The notes under the pieces were generated by a model. That model ran no database searches. It saw only the letters and a list, made by a program, of their open reading frames with translations, and was not told the origin of the DNA. A stretch of 64,000 nucleotides of DNA from Collimonas fungivorans. GTDB taxonomy: Bacteria; Pseudomonadota; Gammaproteobacteria; Burkholderiales; Burkholderiaceae_D. The translations under genes and the position numbers were made by a program. Where the stretch lies: the NCBI RefSeq assembly GCF_001584145.1, contig NZ_CP013232.1, positions 930,001 to 994,000 on the forward strand, written 5' to 3'. Positions 18,260-29,050 of this stretch are shown in pieces; position 1 is the first letter of the stretch, and each line of letters opens with the position of its first letter.

Positions 18260-20729
18260 CTAGCTACGCAATTTTAATTCCTGGTGTTCCAGCTCGGCCC
18301 TGATCATGGCCGGATAGGGTGGTCGCGCTTGCGCGGTTGCAGTAAACAGCTTGCCGGCGATATTGATGTGATACTCGCCGCACAGGACTTCTTCCAGCGT
18401 CAGTGGTTCCGCACTGCGCACATAACCCATCACCACCATGCGCTGCAGCACCGCGCTGTAAGCCGCCGATGTCAGTTCGCCCACGGCTTTGCCGTTCAGG
18501 ACGATGGGCTCGCCGCCCCAGGCGAACGCTTGCTGGTCGTCCAGCGTGAATATCACCAGGCGTTTGGCAAGACGTTCCGGCGCGATTTTCCCGAGTGCAG
18601 CCTGGCCGACGAATTCGGCCGGCTTGTTCAGTTTGACGGCAAATTCCAGGCCGGCTTCGAACGGATTTTCATCCGGCCCCAGTTCCAGTCCGAAAGCACG
18701 CCGGCCAGCTTCTATGCGCAAGGCGTCGATGGTGTAGTAGCCGCCGTCGCGCAGGCCAAGATCGGCGCCGGCCTCGAATAGCGTGTCGTACACGTGGGCG
18801 CCCATTTCAGTGGGGATATACAATTCCCAGCCCGGGCCGCCGACATACGATACCTTGGCCGCCAGCGCGCGGGCATAGCCGATATCGATTTCGATCACGG
18901 CCGATTGCGGGAATGCTTCCTTGTTCAGTTTCTGCGGCGTCACGCGCGACAGCAGCTGCTGCGCTTTCGGCCCGTGACGGTCAGCGTGCAATAGCCGGAG
19001 GTGACGTCGGTCACCGTCACATGTTCATTCTCCCGGATATGGCGCTTGATATGGCCGATGTCGCGGTAGGGCTGGGCCGATCCGGTAATGATCAGGAAAC
19101 AGTCGGCCTCCAGCCGCATCACGGTCAGGTCGCTTTCGAAGCCGCCGCGCGCATTCAGTAGTGCGGTGTACACCATGTTGCCAGGGGCGACGGCGATGTC
19201 GTTGGCGCAAATGCGTTGCAGCAGCTGTGCGGCGTCGCGTCCTTGCACCATCAGCTTGCCGAACGAGGTCTGGTCAAAAATGACGACATCCTTGCGCACC
19301 GCCAGTTGTTCTTCGATGCAGGCGTCCAGCCAGTTAGGACGGCCGAAGCCGTATTGCGGTTCCGGCGTTTGTCCCGGCAGCGCAAACCAGCTCACGCGCT
19401 CCCAGCCGAGCTTGCTGCCGAAGCATGCGCCCTTGGCTTGCAGGCGGTCGTAGAGCGGTGAGCGGCGCAAGGGGCGGCCCGATTCCAGTTCATGGCGCGG
19501 CCAGCGCATCGCATAGTGCAAGCCCAGCGCTTCGACAGTACGGTCCTTGAGCCAGCTCATGTTGCTGTTGAAAGGCGCAAAGCGGCGAATGTCGACGTCC
19601 AGCAGGTCGGCCGGTGCGGCGCCGCCGACTATCCATTCGGCGATCAGCTTGCCGGCGCCGCCGGCGTTGGCGATGCCGGCCGAATTGAAGCCGGCGGCGA
19701 CAAAGTAGCCGCGCACTTCGGGCGCTTCGCCCAGGATGAAATTGCCGTCCGGCGTAAAACTTTCCGGGCCATTCAGGAACAGCTTGATTTCAGTGGTTTC
19801 CAGCACGGGGGTACGATGCACGGCTTCGTCCAGCAGCACCTGGAACTGGTCCATATTGTCCGGCAGCAGCTGGAACTCGAACTTGGGCGGAATGCCATCC
19901 ATGCCCCACGGTTTGGCGACAGGCTCGAAGCCGCCCATCACCAGCCCGCCGACTTCTTCCTTGTAATAGATATAGCCGTCCGGATCGCGCAGCACCGGCA
20001 GATCGGTGTGCACGCCCTCGATTTCCTTGGTCACCAGGTAGAAATGTTCAGCCGAATGCAGCGGGATGTTCACACCAGACAGTTTGCCCAGGTCGCGCGC
20101 CCACTGGCCGGCGCAGTTGAGGAAGGTCTCGCAGCGGACCGTGCCGCGGTCGGTTTCGACGCCGACGATACGGCCGTGCTCGATGATGGTGCCGGTGATT
20201 TGCACGCCCTCGAAAATCCTGGCGCCGCGGTTACGCGCACCCTTGGCCAGCGACTGCGTAAGATCGGTCGGATTGGCCTTGCCGTCGCCCGGCAGCCAGA
20301 CTGCGCCGACCAGGTCGTCGATGCGCATCATCGGCCACATTTTCTGCGCCTCGGCAGGAGTGATGAACTCGGCCTCGATGCCAAAGCTGCGGGCAGCGGC
20401 AATCGTCCGCTGCAGCAAAGTCATGCGCTCCGGCGTGCGCGCCAGCGTAATGCTGCCGCATTGCTTCCAGCCGGTAGCCAGCCCGGTTTCCGCTTCCAGC
20501 GTGGCATACAGGTCGATGCCGTAGCGGCTCATCTTGGTCATGCTGCGGTTGGCGCGCAATTGCCCGACCAGGCCGGCGGCATGCCAGGTAGTGCCGCAGG
20601 TAAGCTGCCTTGCTCCAGCAGGATGACATCGGTGCAGCCGAGCTGGGTCAGGTGGTAGGCCGCGCTGCAGCCGGCGATGCCGCCGCCGGCGATGATGACT
20701 TGGGCATGGGTGGGTAAGGGGATGCTCAT
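18260..20729 (-). pseudogene. Dimethylglycine/sarcosine dehydrogenase-like FAD-GcvT protein, two frameshifts
   Basis: An ATG at 20729 starts MSIPLPTHAQVIIAGGGIAGCSAAY, a Rossmann FAD motif (AGGGIAG). The frame slips near 20600, where the continuation TCGTTWHAAGLVGQLRANRS is one frame over, and slips again near 18970, after which GPKAQQLLSRVTP leads into a GcvT-like tetrahydrofolate-binding C-terminal domain (GGPGWELYIP...IDALRIEAGRRAFG). Both slips are consistent with loss of one base, from an AA pair and from GGGCCC. Repaired, the protein would be about 820 aa, normal for dimethylglycine-dehydrogenase-type enzymes that demethylate N-methyl amines onto tetrahydrofolate. It ends the phnS-phnT-phnUV-phnW-purU run. 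The indels may be real or sequencing errors. Confidence 0.82.
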
Positions 20730-20781
20730 GACGTATCGGTTCCTTGTTCGGTTGAATCAGCGCCGCAGGACGCATTGGCGA

Positions 20782-21648
20782 TTATTTGAAAACTACCGTC
20801 TTGTTGCGATGAATCAGTACGCGGTCCTCAAGATGCAGGCGGACGCTGCGCGACAACACGTTTTTCTCGATATCCTTGCCCAGTCGCACCATCTCTTCGA
20901 TCGAATTGCTGTGGTCGATATTCACCACGCCCTGTTCGATGATCGGTCCGGCGTCCAGTTCGGCGGTTACGTAGTGGCTCGTGGCGCCGGTCATCTTGAC
21001 GCCGCGTTCAAATGCCTGGTGATAGGGACGGCCGCCGACAAACGCCGGCAAGAAACTATGATGGATGTTGATGATGCGATTGCGATAACGCTCCGTCATG
21101 CTGTCGGACAGCACTTGCATATAACGCGCCAGGACGATGAAATCGCCGCTGAACTCACGGAACAGGCGTTCTACTTCGGCATATGCCTGCTCTTTGTTAT
21201 CCGGCCCTACCGGCACATGAAAATAGGGGATGCCGTGCCATTCGACAAAAGAGCGCAGGTCATTGTGGTTGGAGATTACGCAGGGAATTTCGCAATGCAG
21301 GTCGTTATTGCGCCAGCGGTGCAGCAAATCGTTCAGGCAATGATCCAGTTTGCTGACCAGCACCACCATGCGTTTCTTGATTGAGCTGTCGGCGATGTTC
21401 CAGTCCATCTCGAACTGCCTGGCGATGGGGCTGAAACGTTCACGCAGTTCGTCCAGGTAAAACGTCAGCGTGTCGGCCTGTATCTCCACCCGCATGTAGA
21501 AGCGGTTGTGGAGCGCGTCGCCATGCTGGGCGGCCTGGCTGATCAGGCCGCCATGGTCGGCGATAAAACTGCCGACGGCGGCGACGATCCCGGTGCGGTC
21601 GGGACAGGTCAGGGTAAGGACGTAGCGGCGTGGTGTCTCGTCGTTCAT
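20782..21648 (-). CDS. purU: Formyltetrahydrofolate deformylase
   Basis: Hydrolyses 10-formyl-tetrahydrofolate to formate and tetrahydrofolate. The 288-aa product has an N-terminal ACT domain (LTCPDRTGIVAAVGSFIADH) and a formyltransferase-type domain with RIINIHHSFLPAF and TSHYVTAELDAGPII, holding the Asn-His-Asp catalytic set. The start at 21648 (MNDETPRRY) is preferred over a frame extension to 21726 that would overlap phnW. It sits 17 bp after phnW and 52 bp before the dimethylglycine-dehydrogenase-like gene, so it probably clears one-carbon units produced by that enzyme. Confidence 0.94.
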   Translation of the reverse strand: MNDETPRRYVLTLTCPDRTGIVAAVGSFIADHGGLISQAAQHGDALHNRFYMRVEIQADTLTFYLDELRERFSPIARQFEMDWNIADSSIKKRMVVLVSKLDHCLNDLLHRWRNNDLHCEIPCVISNHNDLRSFVEWHGIPYFHVPVGPDNKEQAYAEVERLFREFSGDFIVLARYMQVLSDSMTERYRNRIINIHHSFLPAFVGGRPYHQAFERGVKMTGATSHYVTAELDAGPIIEQGVVNIDHSNSIEEMVRLGKDIEKNVLSRSVRLHLEDRVLIHRNKTVVFK

Positions 21649-21664
21649 GGCGCTGAGATCCGGT

Positions 21665-22795
21665 TTAAGCAATATTCGCGTTTCTTGGCTTGATTCCCAT
21701 TTCCGCCAGGGCGTCGCGGATCGCATGCACTGCCTGCCGCATTTCCTCCGCTCCGATAGAACCTATGCAACCGATGCGGAAAGTTTCCGCCTGGGTCAGC
21801 TTGCCCGGATACAGGATGAACCCTTTGTCGCGCACTCGATTGTAGAAATCCTTGAATTCATAACTGGCGCTGTTCGGTGCGTGCATGGTGACGATGATGG
21901 GCGCCTGGATTTTCGCCGGCAGAAACTGGATCAGCCCCAGTTCGCGCATGCCTGCCATCAGGGTGTCGTAGTTCTTGGTGTAGCGCGCCAGCCTTGCCGG
22001 CTGGCCGCCTTCTGCAAAGAACTGGTTCAACGCTGCGTGAAAAGCCACCACGATGTGGGTAGGCGGCGTGAAGCGCCACTGTGTAGTTTTTTCCATGTAG
22101 GCCCACTGGTCGTGCAGGTCGAGCGACAGCGAACGTGAATTGCCTGCGCTCTTTTCCAGCACGCTCTTGCGCACAATCGCAAAACCCATGCCCGGCGGCC
22201 CTTCTATGCATTTGCCGCTGGCGGCGATCAGCGCATCGAAACTGATCTTGGTCGCGTCGATTTCCAGCGCGCCGAAAGAACTCATGGCGTCGATGATCAG
22301 GCTCTTCTTGTGCTGCGCCACTACCTCGGCAATCTCTTGCAGCGGATTCAGGATGCCGGTGCTGGTTTCGCAATGGATCACGCCGATGTGGGTGATGCTG
22401 CGGTCGTTGCTCAGCACGCGCTCGACATCGGCGGCGGTGGTCGGCACGTCCTCGGCGGTTTCGAATACCGAGACCTGGCGTCCCATCATCTCGACGATTT
22501 TCGCCATGCGCTTGCCGTAGGCGCCGTTGATCAGCACCAGCATATGGCCGTTGCGCGGCAGCAGGGTGTTGATCGCGGCTTCGATCGAAAACGTGCCGCT
22601 GCCCTGCATCGGCACGCACACGTGCGTTTCATGGGCGTTGGCGATGTCCAGCAGCTGCTGGCGCACCTTGCCGGTGATGGCGTTGAACGAGGCATCCCAG
22701 GAACCCCAGTCCTGCAGCATGGCGCTCTTGGTGGCGAGCGAAGTGGTCAGTGGTCCGGGAGTCAGAAGAATCGGGTCGCGGCTTTGCAGGCTCAT
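21665..22795 (-). CDS. phnW: 2-aminoethylphosphonate-pyruvate transaminase
   Basis: Transfers the amino group of 2-aminoethylphosphonate to pyruvate, giving phosphonoacetaldehyde and alanine. The 376-aa product starts with the family hallmark [11 protein letters not shown] and has the SGTFSIEA loop, the PLP-binding Asp ([10 protein letters not shown]169) and the PLP lysine in [12 protein letters not shown] (K195). Length is typical. It follows the uptake genes phnS-phnT-phnUV and feeds the dehydrogenase PhnY and hydrolase PhnA of the divergent arm. Confidence 0.95.
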   Translation of the reverse strand: MSLQSRDPILLTPGPLTTSLATKSAMLQDWGSWDASFNAITGKVRQQLLDIANAHETHVCVPMQGSGTFSIEAAINTLLPRNGHMLVLINGAYGKRMAKIVEMMGRQVSVFETAEDVPTTAADVERVLSNDRSITHIGVIHCETSTGILNPLQEIAEVVAQHKKSLIIDAMSSFGALEIDATKISFDALIAASGKCIEGPPGMGFAIVRKSVLEKSAGNSRSLSLDLHDQWAYMEKTTQWRFTPPTHIVVAFHAALNQFFAEGGQPARLARYTKNYDTLMAGMRELGLIQFLPAKIQAPIIVTMHAPNSASYEFKDFYNRVRDKGFILYPGKLTQAETFRIGCIGSIGAEEMRQAVHAIRDALAEMGIKPRNANIA

Positions 22796-22853
22796 GATAT
22801 TTCCTTTGGTCTGGTGCGGGTTCAGTTGTAGTTGCGGTTGCGGTTCAAATGGT

Positions 22854-24593
22854 TCAGGTCTGGCGCCAGCTTTGCGCCTTCTTCAGCAGCACGCGCGTGG
22901 TCAGCGCGTACAGGATGCAGACGATGGTGGACGTCAGCACGATCAGGGTGCCCATCGCCGCCGCCGGGCCGATCTTCCCCTCGGCTTCCAGGTTCAGCAG
23001 CGCCACCGAGGCCAGCGTGGTGTCGGGCGAATACAGGAACACCACCGCCGAAATGGTGGTCATGGCATTGATGAACAGGTAGCGGCCGATGTCCAGGATA
23101 GCCGGCAGGCAGACCGGCACCGTCACCCGCAGGAAGGTTTTGTAGAAGGGCACCTTGAGCGAAGCCGAGACCGCTTCGAACTCGTTGTCGATGGCTTTCA
23201 GCGCGGTGACCGCGGTCAGGTAGCTGGAGGTGAAGTAGTGCACCACCGTCGACAGCACCAGGATCGCCATGCTGCGGTACAGGAAATTGAGCGGATTGTC
23301 CGGGTGGTTGAAAAACATGATGTAGCCCAGGCCCAGCACCAGTCCCGGCACACCCATCGGCAGCATGGCCAGCAGCCGGATCAGCGGCCGCGCCGCTTCC
23401 ATGCCGCGGGTCTTTTCAACCAGGTAGGCGCTGCCGAAAATCAGCACGATGCCGCTGGCGACTACGTAGGCTGCCAGCCGCAGGCTGTTGAAATACGATT
23501 CCAGGATGCCGTCCTGGATCAGCCCGAAGTAATAGTGGTCCCACACCAGCGTCAGGTTGTAGGGCCAGAGCTTGATGAAAGAGGTGTACACCGCCATGCC
23601 CAGCACCGACAGCAGCAACAGGCAGACCAGGCCGCAGTAGCTGAACATCAAGGCGTCGAACAGCCGGTGGCGCTTGGGTACGAACGGCACGGCGCGCGCC
23701 GACAGCTGCGATTGCAGCTTGCGCCGTATGGTGAAGTCGATGGCGAACGCCATCAGCGCCGGCAACAGCAGCAGCAGGCTGACCACGGCGCCCTTGTTGA
23801 AATTCTGCTGGCCGATGACCAGCTGGTAGACATCGATCGCCAGCACGTTGAAATCGCCGCCGATGACCTTGGGCACGCCGAAATCGTTGACCGTGAAAGT
23901 GAACACCACCAGCGCCGCGCTGATCAGGCCGTACTTGGCGCCAGGCACAGTGATGGTCCAGAACTTGCGCAGGCGGCTGGTGCCCAGCGATTCCGCCACT
24001 TCATACAGGCGGCCGTCGGCTAGCGACAGTGCGGTAATCAATATCATCAGCGCATGCGGAAACACCGCATAACACTCGCTGATGACGATACCGATCGGGC
24101 CGTAGATCGAGGCGCCGCCGAGCAAGCCCTTGAGCGCGCCCTGGGTGCCGAACCATTGCACAAACGAGATCGCCGCCAGCAGCGACGGCGCCAGGATGGG
24201 AATCAGCGACAGGGTGCGGAAAAAGCGCTTGAACGGCATCATGCTGCGCGTCAGGGCGTAGGCGAAAGTGAAGGCCGCCGGGATCACCAGCAGCGTCACC
24301 GAGACTGCAATCAACAAAGTATTCAGCACCGACTGCCGCAATGCCGGGGTCGACATGTATTCGCTGAACTGGCGCAGGCCGACGAACAGGCCATCCTTGT
24401 CCTGCACGCTCTGGACCAGGATCATCAGCACCGGCATCAGCAGGAATACCGCCAGCCCGGCGCACACCAGCAACAGCAGGCCGTGCGCGATGCGTTCATG
24501 CCAGTGGCTTTGCTGGCGGCCGGCCGCCGCCTGTCTGGCGCCGCCGGCCGGCGACGACGACATCATGCCGAGTGCGCTGGCCGGCCTGCTCAT
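22854..24593 (-). CDS. 2-aminoethylphosphonate ABC transporter, fused double permease
   Basis: A 579-aa inner-membrane protein made of two ABC permease units in tandem, about 12 hydrophobic segments in all. EAA-type loops are seen at [20 protein letters not shown] (first half) and [20 protein letters not shown] (second half). This fused form is the one found in 2-aminoethylphosphonate importers of the PhnS2-T2-U2 type. Its ATG overlaps the stop of the ATPase gene by 4 bp. Substrate assignment comes from context with phnW; iron-type permeases have a similar fused architecture. Confidence 0.88.
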   Translation of the reverse strand: MSRPASALGMMSSSPAGGARQAAAGRQQSHWHERIAHGLLLLVCAGLAVFLLMPVLMILVQSVQDKDGLFVGLRQFSEYMSTPALRQSVLNTLLIAVSVTLLVIPAAFTFAYALTRSMMPFKRFFRTLSLIPILAPSLLAAISFVQWFGTQGALKGLLGGASIYGPIGIVISECYAVFPHALMILITALSLADGRLYEVAESLGTSRLRKFWTITVPGAKYGLISAALVVFTFTVNDFGVPKVIGGDFNVLAIDVYQLVIGQQNFNKGAVVSLLLLLPALMAFAIDFTIRRKLQSQLSARAVPFVPKRHRLFDALMFSYCGLVCLLLLSVLGMAVYTSFIKLWPYNLTLVWDHYYFGLIQDGILESYFNSLRLAAYVVASGIVLIFGSAYLVEKTRGMEAARPLIRLLAMLPMGVPGLVLGLGYIMFFNHPDNPLNFLYRSMAILVLSTVVHYFTSSYLTAVTALKAIDNEFEAVSASLKVPFYKTFLRVTVPVCLPAILDIGRYLFINAMTTISAVVFLYSPDTTLASVALLNLEAEGKIGPAAAMGTLIVLTSTIVCILYALTTRVLLKKAQSWRQT

Positions 24594-25723
24594 GCCGCCA
24601 CCGTCTGCGCTTGTTCGTCGTCCTGGTATACGCGGATGCGTTCCGGCAGCAAGCCGTAACGCAGTTTGCTGCCGACCTGCAATCCCAGTTCCTTCAGCAG
24701 GTTGAGCGACATCGAAGCCACCACCGGCTGCTGTTCCATGCCTTCCAGCACGACCGTCAGGTAACTGAAGGCGCCCAGGAATTCAATTTTCTTGACCTCC
24801 GCCATGGCGTGGTTGTGGGTGCGCTGCTCGACGCTGCGCGCCACAAAATCTTCCGGCCGCAAATATACCTTCACGGGCTGTCCGGCGGCAATGTGATCGA
24901 CCCGCGATTCGCAATGGAAATCCAGCTTGCCGATGCGGAAACGGCTGTCTCCCAGCGAAACGCCGCGCAAGATGTTGACCTTGCCGACGAACGACGCGAC
25001 GAACGGCGAGCCCGGCTGCAGGTAGATGTCTTGCGGGCTGCCGCATTGCTCGATGGCGCCGTGGTTCATCACCACAATGCGGTCGGCCATGGTCAGGGCT
25101 TCTTCCTGGTCGTGGGTGACCATGATGGTGGTCACGCCCAGCCGCTGTTGCAGCTGGCGGATCTCGCTGCGCAGACGCACCCGCTCCAGCGCATCCAGCG
25201 CCGACAGCGGTTCGTCCAGCAACAGCAGACCGGGAGAAGTCGCCAGCGCCCGCACCAGCGCGATCCGCTGCTGCTGGCCGCCGGACAGCTGTCCCGGGAA
25301 TTTCTTGCCGCTGGTCGGCAGGCCGGCCAGCGTCAGCAGTTCCTGCACCCGTTCGGCGGTGGCGCTGCGGCTCTGGCGGCGGTTCACCAGGCCGTAGGCG
25401 ACATTGTCGGCGATGGTCAGGTTGGGAAACAGCGCATAGGACTGGAACACGATGCCGTAATCGCGCTGTATCGGCGCCAGCCATGAGATGTCCTTGCCAG
25501 CCTGGACGATGCGCCCCTGGTTCTGGCTTTCGAGGCCGGCGATGATGCGCAGCAGGGTGGTCTTGCCGCAGCCGGACGGTCCCAGGAAACAGACGAACTC
25601 GCCTTCGCCGACGGTCAGGTTGATATCGCGCAGCGCATGAAAGCTGCCGAACGATTTCGAGATGTTTTCTAGCGTCAGGTAAGGCTTGGGCGCCAGGCAA
25701 GGGCTAGGATTCTGCTGAGACAT
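24590..25723 (-). CDS. phnT: 2-aminoethylphosphonate ABC transporter ATPase
   Basis: A 377-aa ABC ATPase: Walker A GPSGCGKTT (about 48-56), signature LSGGQQQR, Walker B LLLLDEP, and the switch His in VTHDQEE. A TOBE-type C-terminal domain of about 130 residues ends with LRYGLLPERIRVY. The ATG at 25723 has GGGGAG about eight bases upstream and is preferred to an in-frame codon eight positions earlier. The 3' end overlaps the permease start by 4 bp, indicating coupling. Confidence 0.92.
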   Translation of the reverse strand: MSQQNPSPCLAPKPYLTLENISKSFGSFHALRDINLTVGEGEFVCFLGPSGCGKTTLLRIIAGLESQNQGRIVQAGKDISWLAPIQRDYGIVFQSYALFPNLTIADNVAYGLVNRRQSRSATAERVQELLTLAGLPTSGKKFPGQLSGGQQQRIALVRALATSPGLLLLDEPLSALDALERVRLRSEIRQLQQRLGVTTIMVTHDQEEALTMADRIVVMNHGAIEQCGSPQDIYLQPGSPFVASFVGKVNILRGVSLGDSRFRIGKLDFHCESRVDHIAAGQPVKVYLRPEDFVARSVEQRTHNHAMAEVKKIEFLGAFSYLTVVLEGMEQQPVVASMSLNLLKELGLQVGSKLRYGLLPERIRVYQDDEQAQTVAA

Positions 25724-25760
25724 GATGAAACTCCCCCGGTTAGTCACGAATAGCGCGGCT

Positions 25761-26825
25761 TTACTTCTTTTCCGCCTTGGAGTTGTAGCGTGTGCCCCAT
25801 TCGGCCAGGATCCGTTCGCGGTTCTTGGCGGACCAGTTGAAATCGTTGGGCTTGATCAGAAGCTTTTCGTAATCGTCCGGAATCCCTTCAACTTTCTTGG
25901 CGATGCCGGGATAGGCGACGATGGCCCACCAGTTGGAGCTGATCTGGTTGGCTTCCTTGCTGCTCATCCAGTCCACCAGTTTCTGGGCCGCTGCCAGGTT
26001 CTTGGTGCCTTTCATGATGCCGCTGGCTTCCACATCCCAGCCTAGGCCTTCTTTGGGAAAAATCAATTCGACAGGAGCGCCGCTGCGCTTCACCTGATGG
26101 CCGCGGAATTCGAATGAAATGCCGATAGGGAATTCGCCGGTGCCGGCCATGGTGCAGGGTTTGGAACCTGAGTGGGTGTATTGGGCGATGTTCTGGTGCA
26201 GCGCGTCCATGTATTGCCAGCCCTTGGCTTCGCCGAACATTTGCAGCCACGCTGTTACATCAAGGTAGCCGGTGCCGCTGGAAGCGGGGTGGGGCATGAC
26301 GATCTGGCCCTTGTAGACCGGCTTGGCCAGGTCGGCCCAGCTGGTGGGCTTGGGCAGGTTCAGCTTCTTCGCTTCTATCGTGTTGAAGCAGACGGTCGCA
26401 CCCCAGACATCCATGCCGACCCAGGTTGGCGGCCGGGCGCTGTCTACGTAGGCGGGATTGAGCTGTTTCATGCCGCTTGGCTCATACGCCAGCAGCATGC
26501 CTTCCTGGCCCAGCAGCGCCAGGCTGGTGGCGGCCAGACCGACTACCACGTCGGCTTGCGGATTGTTCTTTTCGGCCAGCAATTTGGCAGTGACGACGCC
26601 GGTCGAGTCGCGCACCCAGCGGATTTCTACCGTCGGGTTGGCTTTTTCGAAACCGTCCTTGTACTGTTTCATGGCGTCGGTTTCCAGCGCGGTATATACC
26701 AGCAGCGCAGTCCTGGACTGGGCATGGCTGCTGGCTGCGGTCAGGGCAAAGGCAGCGCCTAGCAGGGCCGTTGCAGCCCCGGCTGCCGCGCTTGCGCGCA
26801 GGATTCGTGCAAATTGCTGTTTCAT
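25761..26825 (-). CDS. phnS: 2-aminoethylphosphonate ABC transporter substrate-binding protein
   Basis: A 354-aa periplasmic binding protein of the iron/thiamine/polyamine-like fold. It has a signal peptide ending near AASSHAQS and the mature start LLVYTALETDAMKQY. Family-like segments include DVVVGLAATSLALLG and AYVDSARPPTWVGMDVWG. The start at 26825 (MKQQFAR) places GAGGAG six bases upstream; an ATG two codons earlier overlaps the site. First gene of the minus-strand aminophosphonate operon; the divergent gntR lies 180 bp away. Confidence 0.9.
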   Translation of the reverse strand: MKQQFARILRASAAAGAATALLGAAFALTAASSHAQSRTALLVYTALETDAMKQYKDGFEKANPTVEIRWVRDSTGVVTAKLLAEKNNPQADVVVGLAATSLALLGQEGMLLAYEPSGMKQLNPAYVDSARPPTWVGMDVWGATVCFNTIEAKKLNLPKPTSWADLAKPVYKGQIVMPHPASSGTGYLDVTAWLQMFGEAKGWQYMDALHQNIAQYTHSGSKPCTMAGTGEFPIGISFEFRGHQVKRSGAPVELIFPKEGLGWDVEASGIMKGTKNLAAAQKLVDWMSSKEANQISSNWWAIVAYPGIAKKVEGIPDDYEKLLIKPNDFNWSAKNRERILAEWGTRYNSKAEKK

Positions 26826-26943
26826 TGTCATCTCCTCAGATGGTGAGCAAATCTTCCACTGCTGCCGATATTGAAACCTGGTCAAGTTTTTACGTCCTGC
26901 CGCTTTTTGCTGCGGCTTTTTATTGCATCATGTTTTATGTATT

Positions 26944-26953
26944 TTGTTGACAA
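26944..26953. promoter_or_regulatory. Putative GntR-family operator overlapping a -35 box
   Basis: TTGTTGACAA is a TTGT-N2-ACAA inverted repeat of the kind recognised by FadR/FCD-type GntR regulators. It contains TTGACA (26947-26952), a perfect -35 hexamer facing the gntR gene; the -10 at 17-bp spacing (TTAAAG) is poor. It lies in the 180-bp region between phnS and gntR and could control both arms of the phosphonate locus. The assignment is by pattern only. Confidence 0.45.
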
Positions 26954-27005
26954 TCTACACGTTGTTGAATTAAAGTGCAATCACCAACTCGAAAAAAGAT
27001 CAGCC

Positions 27006-27713
27006 ATGACTACCAACCGCACCATGAACACCATCGCCCTGGTCCAGAAAAATTCGCTGCCTTCGCTGGTGCAGAAGGAGCTGGAGCGCATGATCCTGAC
27101 GGGCGACCTGGTCGCCGGCGACAAGCTCAACGAAGTCTCGCTGGCGGAAATGATGGGCGTTTCGCGCGGCCCGGTGCGTGAGGCGTTTCGGGCGCTGGAA
27201 GAGGCGGGGCTGGTGCAGCAGGAAAAAAACTGCGGCGTATTCGTGCGCCAGATCTCGGTTGAAGAAGCCGATGAAATCTACGAAGTGCGCGCCGCGCTGG
27301 ATGAGCTGATCGGCCGCAAGCTGGCTGCCACCATCAAGCCGGCCCAGGTGCAGGAATTGCGTACGCTGCTCGATCGCATGGACGGCATGGTGGCGCTGGG
27401 CGATGTCGACGGCTACCTGAAGCTGAACCTGGCCTTCCACGATGCGTTGGTGCAGTTCACCGCCAACAAGAAGCTGTTGCATACCTACCGGCGGCTGGTC
27501 AACGAACTCAACCTGTTTCGCCGCTCGGCGCTGGCGCAAAAGGGCAGCTTGCCGACCTCCACTACCGAACATCACAAGATCGTCGACGCCATCGCTGCCG
27601 GCGATCCGCAAGCCGCCGGCGACATCATGCGCGAACACGCGGTGGCCGGCCGCAACCGCATGCACAAGGCGCAGGAAAAAGCTGCCTCGGCCGCACCAAT
27701 CACCTTGAAGTAA
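27006..27713 (+). CDS. GntR-family (FCD) transcriptional regulator of the phosphonate locus
   Basis: A 235-aa regulator. The N-terminal winged helix-turn-helix is seen as LVQKELERMILTGDLVAG and LAEMMGVSRGPVREAFRALEE (read in pieces), and an FCD effector domain follows with EVRAALDELIGRKLA, DGYLKLNLAFHDALVQ and the metal/ligand histidines up to STTEHHKIVDAIAAGD. The ATG at 27006 is preferred because the frame upstream to 26871 lacks homology. It is the first gene of the plus-strand arm, 38 bp before phnA, and is the obvious local regulator. The ligand is probably an aminophosphonate or phosphonoacetate, by context only. Confidence 0.9.
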   Translation: MTTNRTMNTIALVQKNSLPSLVQKELERMILTGDLVAGDKLNEVSLAEMMGVSRGPVREAFRALEEAGLVQQEKNCGVFVRQISVEEADEIYEVRAALDELIGRKLAATIKPAQVQELRTLLDRMDGMVALGDVDGYLKLNLAFHDALVQFTANKKLLHTYRRLVNELNLFRRSALAQKGSLPTSTTEHHKIVDAIAAGDPQAAGDIMREHAVAGRNRMHKAQEKAASAAPITLK

Positions 27714-27721
27714 ACCTATAA

Positions 27722-29017
<1,296 letters not shown>

Positions 29018-29050
29018 ATTTTCTCCACTCTGACCAACAGACCTGAGGAC

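Noticed and set aside
22527..24023. 498-codon plus-strand frame
   Set aside because: Antisense to the fused permease; a His/Gln/Arg-rich product with no hydrophobic or domain pattern.
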